From: Clostridiales bacterium
GTDB lineage: Bacteria; Bacillota; Clostridia; Christensenellales; Aristaeellaceae
Length of the DNA stretch: 64,000 nt
Assembly (NCBI GenBank): GCA_015056255.1
Contig: SVGP01000010.1
Span: 1-64,000 of the forward strand
Direction: 5' to 3'
In this document: positions 14,176 through 22,550 of the stretch, in pieces
Position numbering within the stretch: position 1 is the first letter of the stretch
Layout: the number at the start of each line of letters is the position of its first letter
Made by a program: the position numbers and the translations under genes
Notes under the pieces: model-generated
Told to the model about the DNA's origin: nothing
Seen by the model: the letters and a program-made list of their open reading frames with translations, nothing else
The model's database searches: none

Positions 14176-14254
14176 ACTTTTCATTGTCGGTCAATCCAAG
14201 AATAAGGGCATAGGCCTCCTCTTGTGTGAGCCTTCTATCAGAACAACTGTTCAT
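14090..14254 (-). CDS. Candidate 54-residue phage protein, antisense to the repressor 3' end
   Basis: ATG at 14254 is preceded by AAAAGAGG with a 5-nt gap. The frame encodes a compact helical protein: RRLTQEEAYALILGLTDNEK then LYEMLLGLRRN and an acidic, Pro-containing tail. This looks like the small helical proteins common in Firmicutes phages rather than random sequence. Upstream on the minus strand are TTGCTA, 17 nt, TACTAT and a dyad. It overlaps the repressor gene by 86 nt in convergent orientation, which is unusual. Confidence 0.5.
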   Translation of the reverse strand: MNSCSDRRLTQEEAYALILGLTDNEKFTLYEMLLGLRRNLAPAEPPRETDLQED

Positions 14255-14282
14255 ATTAACCTCTTTTCCACAGATCGACCTG

Positions 14283-14305
14283 CTATATTATGCGCAACAA
14301 TATAG
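14283..14305. promoter_or_regulatory. 23-bp inverted repeat upstream of the antisense small gene
   Basis: CTATATT and AATATAG separated by 9 nt, overlapping the region just after the putative -10 of the minus-strand promoter. Looks like an operator for another regulator; distinct from the GTGAA-N5-TTCAC sites. Confidence 0.45.
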
Positions 14306-14362
14306 TAACAAAAATGTAAAGAATTAGCAAGATAATATTTCATCTCGGAGAGTGAAATTATA

Positions 14363-14992
14363 ATGTTTTGGATCTTCTTGCCAGCAGCTGTCTTCTTCAT
14401 GCTTCCGCTTTTATACGAGATTATCCTTTCAGCAAATAAGGCCAAAGAAGAGAAACAAAAGTTGATAGCGAAAGAGCAGTTACGACTTCAACGCGAAGAG
14501 GAAAAGGCCATAAAAAGAGAACGTGAGAGGCAGGAACGTCTTCTTCGTGAAGAACAAAAAGCGATTATACGGCAAAAAGAGAAAGAAGCGCGAGAACTCG
14601 AAAAACGAGCAGCTGCGTCGAATAATACAATCAATTTTTTATTCGAAAAAATATCTGCTCCTTCTTCTATTTCATCATTGAATGCTAGTTTATCAAAGGC
14701 GAGAACAGATTTTATTACTATCGAATTCGAATTGCTAGATACTTCAAATATTAAGCGCTATACGTTTGTGAAAGATACGCTTTTGCAAACGAATTCCGCG
14801 ATTTTAAATCGGTATATACAAACTCGATTTGATTCCATATGCTATGAGGCGCTTTCTCCCATGCCGCTGAATATATTCTATGATCGCCTCCGCTCAATGT
14901 TTTCTGAAGTGAATCGTTCATCCAATACGATCCCTGATGCAACACTCGACTTTGTGCAAAGGCTTCAAAGAAAGGTGGGGTTATATGAATGA
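14363..14992 (+). CDS. Membrane-anchored coiled-coil protein, partner of the DUF4041-GIY-YIG gene
   Basis: 209 residues; GGAGAG precedes the ATG. One N-terminal membrane segment (IFLPAAVFFMLPLLYEIILS), then about 60 residues of highly charged coiled coil rich in Lys, Glu and Arg, then a ~120-residue C-terminal domain with no recognised family. Its stop overlaps the next start by 8 nt, so the two are translated together. The layout, membrane anchor plus coiled coil in a two-gene cassette beside the integrase, is that of prophage cargo. Function unknown; superinfection defence is an inference. Confidence 0.7.
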   Translation: MFWIFLPAAVFFMLPLLYEIILSANKAKEEKQKLIAKEQLRLQREEEKAIKRERERQERLLREEQKAIIRQKEKEARELEKRAAASNNTINFLFEKISAPSSISSLNASLSKARTDFITIEFELLDTSNIKRYTFVKDTLLQTNSAILNRYIQTRFDSICYEALSPMPLNIFYDRLRSMFSEVNRSSNTIPDATLDFVQRLQRKVGLYE

Positions 14993-16484
14993 ATTGTGCA
15001 TTGTTCTTGTCCTGATAGCGCTTGTTGGATGGGCGCTCTTTCTTGTTTGGCATAAAAAATATGCTTTTATGAAAGAAATGAGGGAAACAGAAAGAAGCAA
15101 ATGGAATTATGAATCCGAGCAGCTAAGTAAAAAATTGGATGCTATTCAGAAAAAATATGATGATTGTCAAGCCGCGGTTGCGTTTTCTGAGCAATGGAAA
15201 GCCGCACCTGAAATGTTGGAAGAAATGAAAGAGCTTCGGCAGCTTCTTCTGGTGTCTTCTGGAAAATATCTGTCAGAATCAGCCGAAAAGGAAATCAGCA
15301 AAGTCGGATGGGGCGTCTATCATTCTGAGAATGCAGATTACGCAACGCTTATTTCCGAAGCGGAGAATCGAATTCGTGCACTGGTTTCCGAGAATAAAGC
15401 AGTTATTTTTGAGCAAAATCACCCCTTTGTACCCGAAGTCGCCGCATTACTTCTGGATGCATTTGACGGATATGCATGGCGGTATACACATTTTTCTACA
15501 AAAGCGGAAGCACAGCGTCTTCAGTATCTGAAACTTGCCTTTTATTTGATCAACATACGCGGAGCTTCCGTTTTCCACGCTTCACTTTCACATGATTATC
15601 TCGAAGCACATCTGAATCTTTTCCGTATTAAGCTGCAGCTTGAAGAATATAAACGCCTTCGCCGCGAGGACGAGAAGGCAATCCGGCAACTTGAAACTCA
15701 ACAATCCGTAGAAGAGATTCGCATTCTGCGCGAACTCAATCTCCAGAAAAAGAAATTAGAGGCAGCCCACGCAAGCGAAAAAGCGGCATTGGAACACCGA
15801 ATTGCAGACCTTGAAGCGCAGCTCGAAGCAAGTAGGCGCACTATTTCGAATGCACAGTTGACAAAGCAGGGTACCGTTTACGTCATATCTAATATAGGCT
15901 CATTCGGCGAAAACGTTTACAAGATTGGCATGACACGGCGCGCGGATCCACAGGAGCGAATCGAAGAACTCAGCAGTGCTTCCGTCCCGTTTCCGTTTGA
16001 CGTACATGCGTTTATCAATACTACAGATGCACCCAAATTGGAATATGAATTGCACGAGTATTTCAAGTCTAATAAAATCAACACCGCTGCATTGCAGGGC
16101 AGAGAGTTTTATCGTGTCTCATTAAGGGATATCCAATCAAAGATAAGCGAAATGGGATTATCTGTCAGATGGGAGGAAACGGCGGAAGCTGCTCAATATC
16201 GGGCATCTATGTCCGCGCATCCTCTCATTAAACAGGAGTGGTCAAGCGTTTCTTCCGATCACGAAGCACAAAAGATGCCTTCAACAACCGAATCGCTAAT
16301 TGCTTTTCTCGACAAAACAGGAATATGTTGGGTAGATAAGCGAAATATGGGCGGGTGTCTCTGGATTGAAAGTACGCCAAACAATGACCCGATATTAAGA
16401 GAGCTTGTAGTTGACGGAAAACCCATTATGTATGCCAAAAAGACAAAAAACTTTAATGGATCTTCAGGATGGTTTATCGCTTAA
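14985..16484 (+). CDS. Membrane-anchored DUF4041 and GIY-YIG (T5orf172-type) nuclease-like protein
   Basis: 499 residues from ATG 14985 (SD AAAGGTGGGG). Order: a membrane segment (residues ~4-22), a coiled coil, a DUF4041 region (~120-260, including LSHDYLEAHLNLFRIKLQLE), another charged coil, then a GIY-YIG domain of the T5orf172/MUG113 type (~295-390): GTVYVISN, YKIGMTRR, Arg in ERIEEL, and LEYELHEYF with the Glu. The last ~90 residues are distinct. Genes of this type occur as accessory cargo in prophages. A role in degrading incoming DNA is inferred. Confidence 0.8.
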   Translation: MNELCIVLVLIALVGWALFLVWHKKYAFMKEMRETERSKWNYESEQLSKKLDAIQKKYDDCQAAVAFSEQWKAAPEMLEEMKELRQLLLVSSGKYLSESAEKEISKVGWGVYHSENADYATLISEAENRIRALVSENKAVIFEQNHPFVPEVAALLLDAFDGYAWRYTHFSTKAEAQRLQYLKLAFYLINIRGASVFHASLSHDYLEAHLNLFRIKLQLEEYKRLRREDEKAIRQLETQQSVEEIRILRELNLQKKKLEAAHASEKAALEHRIADLEAQLEASRRTISNAQLTKQGTVYVISNIGSFGENVYKIGMTRRADPQERIEELSSASVPFPFDVHAFINTTDAPKLEYELHEYFKSNKINTAALQGREFYRVSLRDIQSKISEMGLSVRWEETAEAAQYRASMSAHPLIKQEWSSVSSDHEAQKMPSTTESLIAFLDKTGICWVDKRNMGGCLWIESTPNNDPILRELVVDGKPIMYAKKTKNFNGSSGWFIA

Positions 16485-16609
16485 AACAAAACCGCCCTGG
16501 CATACGCCAAGGCGATTCGCAAAATCGGCCAACACCACTCGTCCTCTTTTGCATATATATTGTTATATAAGAGGGCACATAAATAAAGCATATTTGCAGG
16601 AAGTAATTT

Positions 16610-18121
16610 ATGAACGCCGTGATTTATGCCCGCTACTCATCCCACAACCAGACGGAGCAGTCTATTGAAGGCCAGCTCCATGATTGCTATGAATATGCAA
16701 AGCGGTACGACATCAACATCGTCGGCGAATACATAGATCGTGCTTTGTCCGGCACGACTGATGATCGTCCTGATTTTCAGCGTATGATTACTGATGCGTC
16801 CAAAAAACAATTCGATCGCATTATCGTCTGGAAGCTGGATCGTTTTGCCAGAAACCGCTATGACTCAGCGTTTTATAAGCACAAACTGAAACAGCATGGT
16901 ATTCGTGTTATTTCCGCAATGGAGAACGTCGGAGAGGGCGACGAATCCATTCTCCTTGAAGCTCTCCTGGAGGCTTCCGCTGAATATTATTCGCTCGACC
17001 TTAGAAAAAAGATCAAACGCGGCCAGAGGGAAACGATCGCAAAAGGGCGTTGGTGCGGCGGTAATATCCCATATGGTTATAAAGTAAACGAAGGCAAACT
17101 CGTCGCAAGCGAAAAGACTGCACCTGTGATCCAATATGTATTTAAGCAATATGCATCTGGTGTGTCAATGAAAGTGATCATAGATGATCTTAAAGAGCGC
17201 GGTGTGCGTACCACGCGAGGCGGCGAGCTGACCTACAATACATTTACGCGTGCACTTTCAAATGAAACGTATCTCGGAAAACTATTATACGGAGATATGA
17301 TTGTGGAAGGCGTAGCTGAACCTTTAATTGATAAAGATACGTTTGATCAAGTCCAGATTCGTCTGAAAGCAAATGCGCGTACTCCGGCAGCTAATAAAGC
17401 AAAAGTCGAATATCTTCTTCAAGGTAAAGCCTTCTGCGGTCATTGCGGATCCCATATGGTAGGTGAGAGCGGAACCGGCAGACATGGAGACAAGCACTAT
17501 TATTATGCCTGCGCTACCAAGAAAAAGACTCATGCATGCAACAAAAGAAACGAGAAAAAGGAAGCACTCGAGCAATACGTTATTGAGCACACAATAAAAT
17601 ATGTTCTGGAGCCAGCCAGAACGCGCGAGATTGCCAAAGCCGTTGTCGCGGAGTACGAAAAAGAGTTCTCAGGGAAGAAAATTACGGAGTGCGAAAAGCA
17701 AATCAAGCAGTTGGATTACGAGCTAAATAAGCTGGTCGACGCTTTGATAGAAGCTCCGAAAAGTGCGCATAAGCGAATCTATGAAAAAATGGAAATCCTC
17801 GAACAGCAAAAGGCCTCCTTGGAAAACGACCTGACCAAATTCAGAATTGCAAATGACATCCGCTTTACCGAAGACGAAGTATGCGCATGGCTCCGCTCAT
17901 TCTGCGCAGGAGATCTCACTAACCCAGAATTCCAAAGAAACATCATCGACACCTTCATAAACAGCATATACCTATACGACGATAGGGTCATCATATTCTA
18001 CAACATAAAGAACAACAAACCAGTAACCTTCGAATCCCTAAACGAAGCCCTTAACCCCAATCCAGAAGAAAAGGGTTCGAATTTGAATGCGTATGCCTCA
18101 GCGAAAAAAGGCAGATTCTGA
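16610..18121 (+). CDS. Large serine recombinase (prophage integrase)
   Basis: 503 residues, full length for the family. Resolvase domain first: YARYSSHNQTEQSIEGQ carries the catalytic Ser, and WKLDRFARNRYD follows. The Recombinase domain (~150-250) leads to a zinc ribbon (CGHCGSHM ... YYACATKKKTHACN), then a coiled coil and C-terminal helices. It integrates and, with a directionality factor, excises the prophage. The att sites could not be identified because the other prophage end is outside the window. Codons in the last ~100 residues are A-rich compared with the neighbours. Confidence 0.95.
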   Translation: MNAVIYARYSSHNQTEQSIEGQLHDCYEYAKRYDINIVGEYIDRALSGTTDDRPDFQRMITDASKKQFDRIIVWKLDRFARNRYDSAFYKHKLKQHGIRVISAMENVGEGDESILLEALLEASAEYYSLDLRKKIKRGQRETIAKGRWCGGNIPYGYKVNEGKLVASEKTAPVIQYVFKQYASGVSMKVIIDDLKERGVRTTRGGELTYNTFTRALSNETYLGKLLYGDMIVEGVAEPLIDKDTFDQVQIRLKANARTPAANKAKVEYLLQGKAFCGHCGSHMVGESGTGRHGDKHYYYACATKKKTHACNKRNEKKEALEQYVIEHTIKYVLEPARTREIAKAVVAEYEKEFSGKKITECEKQIKQLDYELNKLVDALIEAPKSAHKRIYEKMEILEQQKASLENDLTKFRIANDIRFTEDEVCAWLRSFCAGDLTNPEFQRNIIDTFINSIYLYDDRVIIFYNIKNNKPVTFESLNEALNPNPEEKGSNLNAYASAKKGRF

Positions 18122-18143
18122 TTTTTCAGGATCTGCCTTTTTT
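18106..18143 (+). terminator. Terminator overlapping the integrase stop
   Basis: AAAAAAGGCAGATTC pairs with GATCTGCCTTTTTT; the TGA stop lies in the loop side of the hairpin. Symmetrical T and A runs allow use in both directions. Confidence 0.85.
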
Positions 18144-18243
18144 CTATGAATAAAGCGCCTGAAGCATGAGGATCGTGGACGCTTCACTTTATTGCGGTAA
18201 TCCTTCTTAAACCCATGGTATAAGCGCGTAGAAAGATGCGTCA

Positions 18244-18272
18244 TTGATATTTGGATCTTTCGCCTCTATAAT
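18244..18272 (+). promoter_or_regulatory. Sigma-70-type promoter for the XRE-TPR gene
   Basis: TTGATA, 17-nt spacer, TATAAT, 29 nt before the ATG. Confidence 0.8.
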
Positions 18273-18300
18273 TGATGTATCAACTGATTCGGAGGGAATT

Positions 18301-19353
18301 ATGGATATTGGAAACAAAATCAGGCAATTGAGATACAGATCGTCTCTTACGCAGGAACAGTTGGCGGAAAAACTGAGCGTGAGCGCTCAGGCGGTTTCGA
18401 AATGGGAAAACGGAGTTACCATGCCGGATATTGCGTTGCTTCCACATCTGGCCGAGGTATTTGGCATTTCCATTGACGAACTATTTGATCTTACTGTGGA
18501 GCAGAAGCTGAGAAGAATCGAAAACCGCATGCAAGTTGAAGAAGAATTTGAAAACGATGTATTCAGGGAGTACAGGGAGTACCTTCTTGATCAACTGGAA
18601 AAATACCCTGAAAAACATAAAATTTTAAGTTTGCTTGCGCGTTTATACCATCATCGGATGGAAGCAGATTCGAAGAGAGCCGCAAAATATGCGCGCGAAG
18701 CGATTCTGTTGGCGCCGGATAAAAAGGAATGCCAGTGGATTCTTCAAAAGGCGCAGGGCAGTCAGCCCTGGGACTGGAATGTATCCAATCACGCGGGAAT
18801 CATTGATTTTTATAAAAGCGTGATTGAAAAGGATACAGGCGAAAACAAAACATCGCTTCCGTATTATTATCTGATTGATAACCTCATTGCGGATTCGAGA
18901 ACGAAAGAGGCCAAAGAATACTTGGATGTTTTCCGCAAAATGAAGTGTATCAATCCCTGTATGACGGATGTATACGATGCAATGATTGCGCTTGCGGAGC
19001 ATGATGAGAAAAAAGCCGACGCCATTATGGAAAATGCGCTTTTAAAATTCAAGGGAGAGGGCGACATCCTTTTTGAAGCCGCACAGTATTATGCGAAAAA
19101 AGCGGAGTATGATAAAGCGATTAAGTATTACGAAGCATATTACGCTTATGAAGAAAACAGTAAACCGCGCTTTACAGACCCGCTTGAAGCAATTGCGATG
19201 ATTTACGAAATCCGGGCGGAATATCAGAAAGCGGCGGAAACCTACAGGAGAATACTCGATAACCTGAAAAACGAATGGGGCATGAAGGAAGAAAGCGTTG
19301 TATTTGAAATGCAAAGGAAAATCGATGAAATGAGCGGAAAAGCGATAGTGTAG
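18301..19353 (+). CDS. XRE regulator with C-terminal TPR repeats
   Basis: 350 residues from ATG 18301 with GGAGGG upstream; the longer frame from 18244 starts inside the promoter. N-terminal HTH_3 (LRYRSSLTQEQLAEKLSVSA, QAVSKWENG, FGISIDELFDL), then roughly 280 residues of TPR-like helical pairs (KYAREAILLAPDKKE, ADAIMENALLKFKGEGD, KAIKYYEAYYAYEENSK). Such proteins are local or global transcription regulators that can respond to peptides. Target genes are unknown; it is monocistronic and ends in a terminator. Confidence 0.88.
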   Translation: MDIGNKIRQLRYRSSLTQEQLAEKLSVSAQAVSKWENGVTMPDIALLPHLAEVFGISIDELFDLTVEQKLRRIENRMQVEEEFENDVFREYREYLLDQLEKYPEKHKILSLLARLYHHRMEADSKRAAKYAREAILLAPDKKECQWILQKAQGSQPWDWNVSNHAGIIDFYKSVIEKDTGENKTSLPYYYLIDNLIADSRTKEAKEYLDVFRKMKCINPCMTDVYDAMIALAEHDEKKADAIMENALLKFKGEGDILFEAAQYYAKKAEYDKAIKYYEAYYAYEENSKPRFTDPLEAIAMIYEIRAEYQKAAETYRRILDNLKNEWGMKEESVVFEMQRKIDEMSGKAIV

Positions 19354-19357
19354 GTAA

Positions 19358-19395
19358 AAAGCCTCTGCGGATTGATAAAATCTGCAGAGGCTTTT
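19358..19395. terminator. Bidirectional terminator
   Basis: AAAAGCCTCTGC pairs with GCAGAGGCTTTT; it serves the XRE-TPR gene and the convergent SNF2 gene. Confidence 0.85.
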
Positions 19396-19413
19396 ATGAA
19401 AAAGTTTCTTGAC

Positions 19414-21138
19414 TTACGCCTGTGTTCCGGTCTCGCTTTTTATCCGCTCAACCATTTTCTTAATTCGCTCTCTTGCCTCCGACTGCATCAAAAACTCCTG
19501 TTCTCTGTCGGGAACTCTGTCGCCCATCAATTGCACGAACTGGCTGACCTTGAGGCCCAGCGCGTCCTGCATGTCGCTGTCGGAGCCGCGCGGGGAGACA
19601 AGGTAATAGCACAGGAGCGAATCCGTCTGACCGATTCTGTGAGCGCGGTCTTCGGCCTGGGAATGAACCGCAGGCGACCAGTCGAGCTCGCCAAAGACCA
19701 CGCAGGTAGCCCTTTGGAGGTTCAAGCCGCTTGCGCTTCTTAATGAAATTACGCAAAGGTCGGTGTCCTCGTTCATAAAGGCACGCACTGCTGCGTCTTT
19801 TTTGGTGTCTGTTTCGCGGCCTGTGATGAAGACGGGCTTTAAAGGTTTTAATTCCTTTTTATAGATATCCATAACGGCGTGGTGGTGCGCCATGAGGAGA
19901 ACCTTTTCGCCGTTTTCAACGAGCATTTTCACAAACGCCGCCACATACGGCGCTTTGGCTACGCCCGTTGCCTGCCTTTGAGTCTGGGAAATCTGATCTT
20001 CGATCAGCGCGCGCGCAGAGGCGGAGTCCGCGTTTTCAAGGGCGATTAGCTGACTTGCCACCGGGCGCATGAGCTCTTTATACACCTTGTCGTCCCAGTC
20101 GATTTCCTGTACCAATCGCCGTTTGGGCGGAAGCTCCTTTAAAACCTCGCTTTTTAAGCGCCTTAAAAGCATGCCCTCGCGCTTTAAGTGTTCGCCTAAA
20201 AGCTCCGGCTTTTGCACAATCTGATTTCCGTAGCCGTAGCACCATTCGCGTGAGAACGATTCATAATCGCCCAGAAAATGAAAGTCGAGGATGTTGATCA
20301 CGTTCCAGATTTCGCCGCCGTTGTTGTAAATGGGCGTGCCGGATAAGCCTATGACGTTGTCGGATGAATCGGACAAAAGGGAAGCGGCGGAGTACTTTTC
20401 CGTGCCGGAATGACGAAGCTCCTGAATTTCGTCAAAGATAATGGAGCTAAAATGATATTCAGGAAGCTCTTCCTTCCAACCGCGAAGGAGGAGATAATGA
20501 ACGATATAGATATCCGCTTCCGGCAGGGGATAGGGCTTAAGGCCTCTTAACACGTGGATTCGGAGGGATCCATCCGGCTTTAAAAACCGCTCGCACTCGC
20601 GAACCCAGTTTCTCGCCAGATGCGGCGGGCATACGATGAGGGCGGGATATTCGTTTGTTGCGGCGATAAATGAAAGCGCCTGCACGGTCTTTCCTAGGCC
20701 CATTTCATCAGCAAGCAGGCATCTTCTGTTATTGAGCAAAAATCCAAGCCCCAGAGACTGAAAGGGCATGAGCTGCCCTGCAAACTCACTGGCAGGGGGA
20801 TTGGCGCTTAAGGGGGAGACGAGTGCGCGCTGCTTTCTGACGGCGTACTGACGCGCTTTTTCAAGCGCTTCGTCCCATTTTCTCTGATCGCTTTCCTTGA
20901 TTTTTAAAGGGTATCTCAACATTAACCAGTTGAGATCGCCCACAATTCTTGCGTGCGCCGTGAACCTCGCTACGCCCCGTCCGCGTCCGTCGCAGCCTGG
21001 GAAGAGGCGCTTGGCCAGCTCCGTAACGCACGGCTCGCCCTTGATTGTCCAGCATTTGCTTTTACGGTTGTAGGAAAGCGTTCCGTAGGTGTGCGCGTCC
21101 TCAGGCGGGGACTCCAAGTATTTTGGATACTCATTCAC
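19414..21138 (-). CDS. SNF2-family DEAD/DEAH-box helicase
   Basis: 574 residues. Motif I LLADEMGLGKT, motif II DEIQ, motif III GLSGTPIYN, and the C-terminal helicase half with SLRSASGLNLQ and the SNF2 motif VI QAEDRAHRIGQ. An N-terminal ~110-residue region precedes the motor. It is an ATP-driven double-strand DNA translocase. Its start overlaps the stop of the small nuclease by 4 nt, so the two probably work together in DNA repair or in processing foreign DNA. It resembles phage and repair SNF2 proteins and lies 1.3 kb from the prophage end, but the gene itself looks host-like in composition. Confidence 0.9.
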   Translation of the reverse strand: MNEYPKYLESPPEDAHTYGTLSYNRKSKCWTIKGEPCVTELAKRLFPGCDGRGRGVARFTAHARIVGDLNWLMLRYPLKIKESDQRKWDEALEKARQYAVRKQRALVSPLSANPPASEFAGQLMPFQSLGLGFLLNNRRCLLADEMGLGKTVQALSFIAATNEYPALIVCPPHLARNWVRECERFLKPDGSLRIHVLRGLKPYPLPEADIYIVHYLLLRGWKEELPEYHFSSIIFDEIQELRHSGTEKYSAASLLSDSSDNVIGLSGTPIYNNGGEIWNVINILDFHFLGDYESFSREWCYGYGNQIVQKPELLGEHLKREGMLLRRLKSEVLKELPPKRRLVQEIDWDDKVYKELMRPVASQLIALENADSASARALIEDQISQTQRQATGVAKAPYVAAFVKMLVENGEKVLLMAHHHAVMDIYKKELKPLKPVFITGRETDTKKDAAVRAFMNEDTDLCVISLRSASGLNLQRATCVVFGELDWSPAVHSQAEDRAHRIGQTDSLLCYYLVSPRGSDSDMQDALGLKVSQFVQLMGDRVPDREQEFLMQSEARERIKKMVERIKSETGTQA

Positions 21139-21524
21139 GGAAGCGACACCCCCCAGAGCTTGTCAAGCGATAATACCCGAACGGGTTTATTCATGATGGT
21201 GTTCGGCAAGGATACATTTTTCTGCGAGACAACCAAAAGACCGTGAACGTCGCTGGATGAAAGATATCTTGTCACCTGTTTGAGAAGCGTGTTCCGATCC
21301 GGCTTTGATTTTTTGACTTCAACGCAAATATTTCCTACCATAAAATCCGCGCGGCACCTTTGGGCAATTTTCGCCTCGTGGACATAGGAAAGATTTGCCT
21401 TTTCAAGCGCGCAGGAAATAAGCGCGTGCAGATCGTACTCGCCGGGTGTGGCGGGCACGAAAAGCACGCGCAGTGCATTTTCAATCAAAGTGATTTGTTT
21501 AGTTGTATCACCCGATGAAAGCAA
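21135..21524 (-). CDS. Small PD-(D/E)XK nuclease-like protein
   Basis: The start is set at TTG 21524 with AAGGAG eight bases upstream; the longer frame from 21578 would overlap the upstream gene by 41 nt. About 129 residues. RADFMVGNICVEVKKSK gives the D...ExK catalytic signature, and LLVVSQKN follows as a core strand. Probably a DNA endonuclease or a nicking/holding partner of the SNF2 translocase encoded next to it. Exact family uncertain. Confidence 0.65.
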   Translation of the reverse strand: MLSSGDTTKQITLIENALRVLFVPATPGEYDLHALISCALEKANLSYVHEAKIAQRCRADFMVGNICVEVKKSKPDRNTLLKQVTRYLSSSDVHGLLVVSQKNVSLPNTIMNKPVRVLSLDKLWGVSLP

Positions 21525-21537
21525 ACTGGGTTTCTCC

Positions 21538-22167
21538 TTAGATCTTGATGTTTTCGCCCACAAGGCCGACGAACGCACCGGTTTCGCCCAGACCGCTTTC
21601 GGGATGCGCGATCAGCCACTTGTTGACGTTGGTAAGAAGCGCATCTTCCTTGGTTTTGGCCTTGCCTCTTGCGGGAAGGTCTTCGTTGGTTCCCTTGGGA
21701 AGAACGACCACGCAGCGGAAGGTTTCGTTTTCGCCGGCGGAGATGGGGGCGTAGTGCAGGGTGGTTGCGTACATTTCAACGAGAGTGCCCTTCTTTACGT
21801 AGAAGGCCTGCATCTTGCTCGTGTCGTACTTGAAATCCTTGGTGATGTCCTGCTGCTTTCCGACCAGAAGAATCATATCGGTGCAGGCATAGTTGAGCTC
21901 GGAATCCCTGTGATATTCAACGGCGTTTAAGGTGTGGTTAAAGCCGTTGCAGTAGCCGATCTGAATGGGCATTCCGCCGTAGGCTTCCTCGGAGAACTGC
22001 TTGAAGATGGGAAGCTTTTCAAGGCTTTCAACGGAAGGCACATAGGTAACTGCGTCGGCGGGGCACTCGGTTTCCTGCATTTTGTCCATGAGGGACTTAA
22101 GATAATAGCCCTTGATCACACGGCCAAAGGGCTTGAAGGAGCGGCTGGTTACAGGCTTGATGGTCAT
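21538..22167 (-). CDS. DUF4867 family protein
   Basis: 209 residues; GGAGGTAATCACTC precedes the ATG. The sequence (FKPFGRVIKGY, NALEYHRDSE-like stretch NAVEYHRDSELNYACTD, and VEMYATTLHYAPISA) matches DUF4867, a cupin-like family related in shape to ureidoglycolate lyase and often found near sugar metabolism genes. Its stop codon is followed directly by the SD of the nuclease gene, so they form an operon; the biological link to the SNF2 pair is unclear. Confidence 0.75.
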   Translation of the reverse strand: MTIKPVTSRSFKPFGRVIKGYYLKSLMDKMQETECPADAVTYVPSVESLEKLPIFKQFSEEAYGGMPIQIGYCNGFNHTLNAVEYHRDSELNYACTDMILLVGKQQDITKDFKYDTSKMQAFYVKKGTLVEMYATTLHYAPISAGENETFRCVVVLPKGTNEDLPARGKAKTKEDALLTNVNKWLIAHPESGLGETGAFVGLVGENIKI

Positions 22168-22283
22168 GAGTGATTACCTCCATAGAATGATTTGGATTTG
22201 ATTGTATCATACCACGAATCAGCGTCAAATGCAATCATGTTTACAAGAACTTGCTTGTTTTCGGCCCGAAAAGTTATATAATT

Positions 22284-22520
22284 GACTTGTGCAAAGATGA
22301 AAGAACCGATAAGGTGTCTTCTTTCAAAGAGAGCGCGTTCCCGGCTGAAAAACGCGCAGGAGGGCCTTGTTTTCCCGCTTTCGGAGCCAGCGCCGACGAG
22401 GCGCCGCGTGGTTTGCGATAAAGAACCCGAATTGAGTCGGGCGCGTATATGCGCCAAGCAAGGTGGTACCGCGGATGTTCACTCCGTCCCTGCAAAAACA
22501 TGGGGCGGAGTTTTTTATTT
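22284..22520 (+). promoter_or_regulatory. T-box leader of proS, proline-specific
   Basis: The T-box core AAGGTGGTACCGCGG lies at 22460-22474 and the terminator ACTCCGTCCC...GGGGCGGAGT with a T run at 22481-22516. In Stem I the specifier position, six nt before GGAGC, is CCC at 22374-22376, a Pro codon. Uncharged tRNA-Pro should stabilise the antiterminator and switch on proS. Confidence 0.92.
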
Positions 22521-22550
22521 CGCCGACATTTCTGAAAGGAAGATTGATTT

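Noticed and set aside
18122..18240. Prophage right attachment site
   Set aside because: It probably lies near the integrase, but without the other end or an empty site no core sequence can be named.
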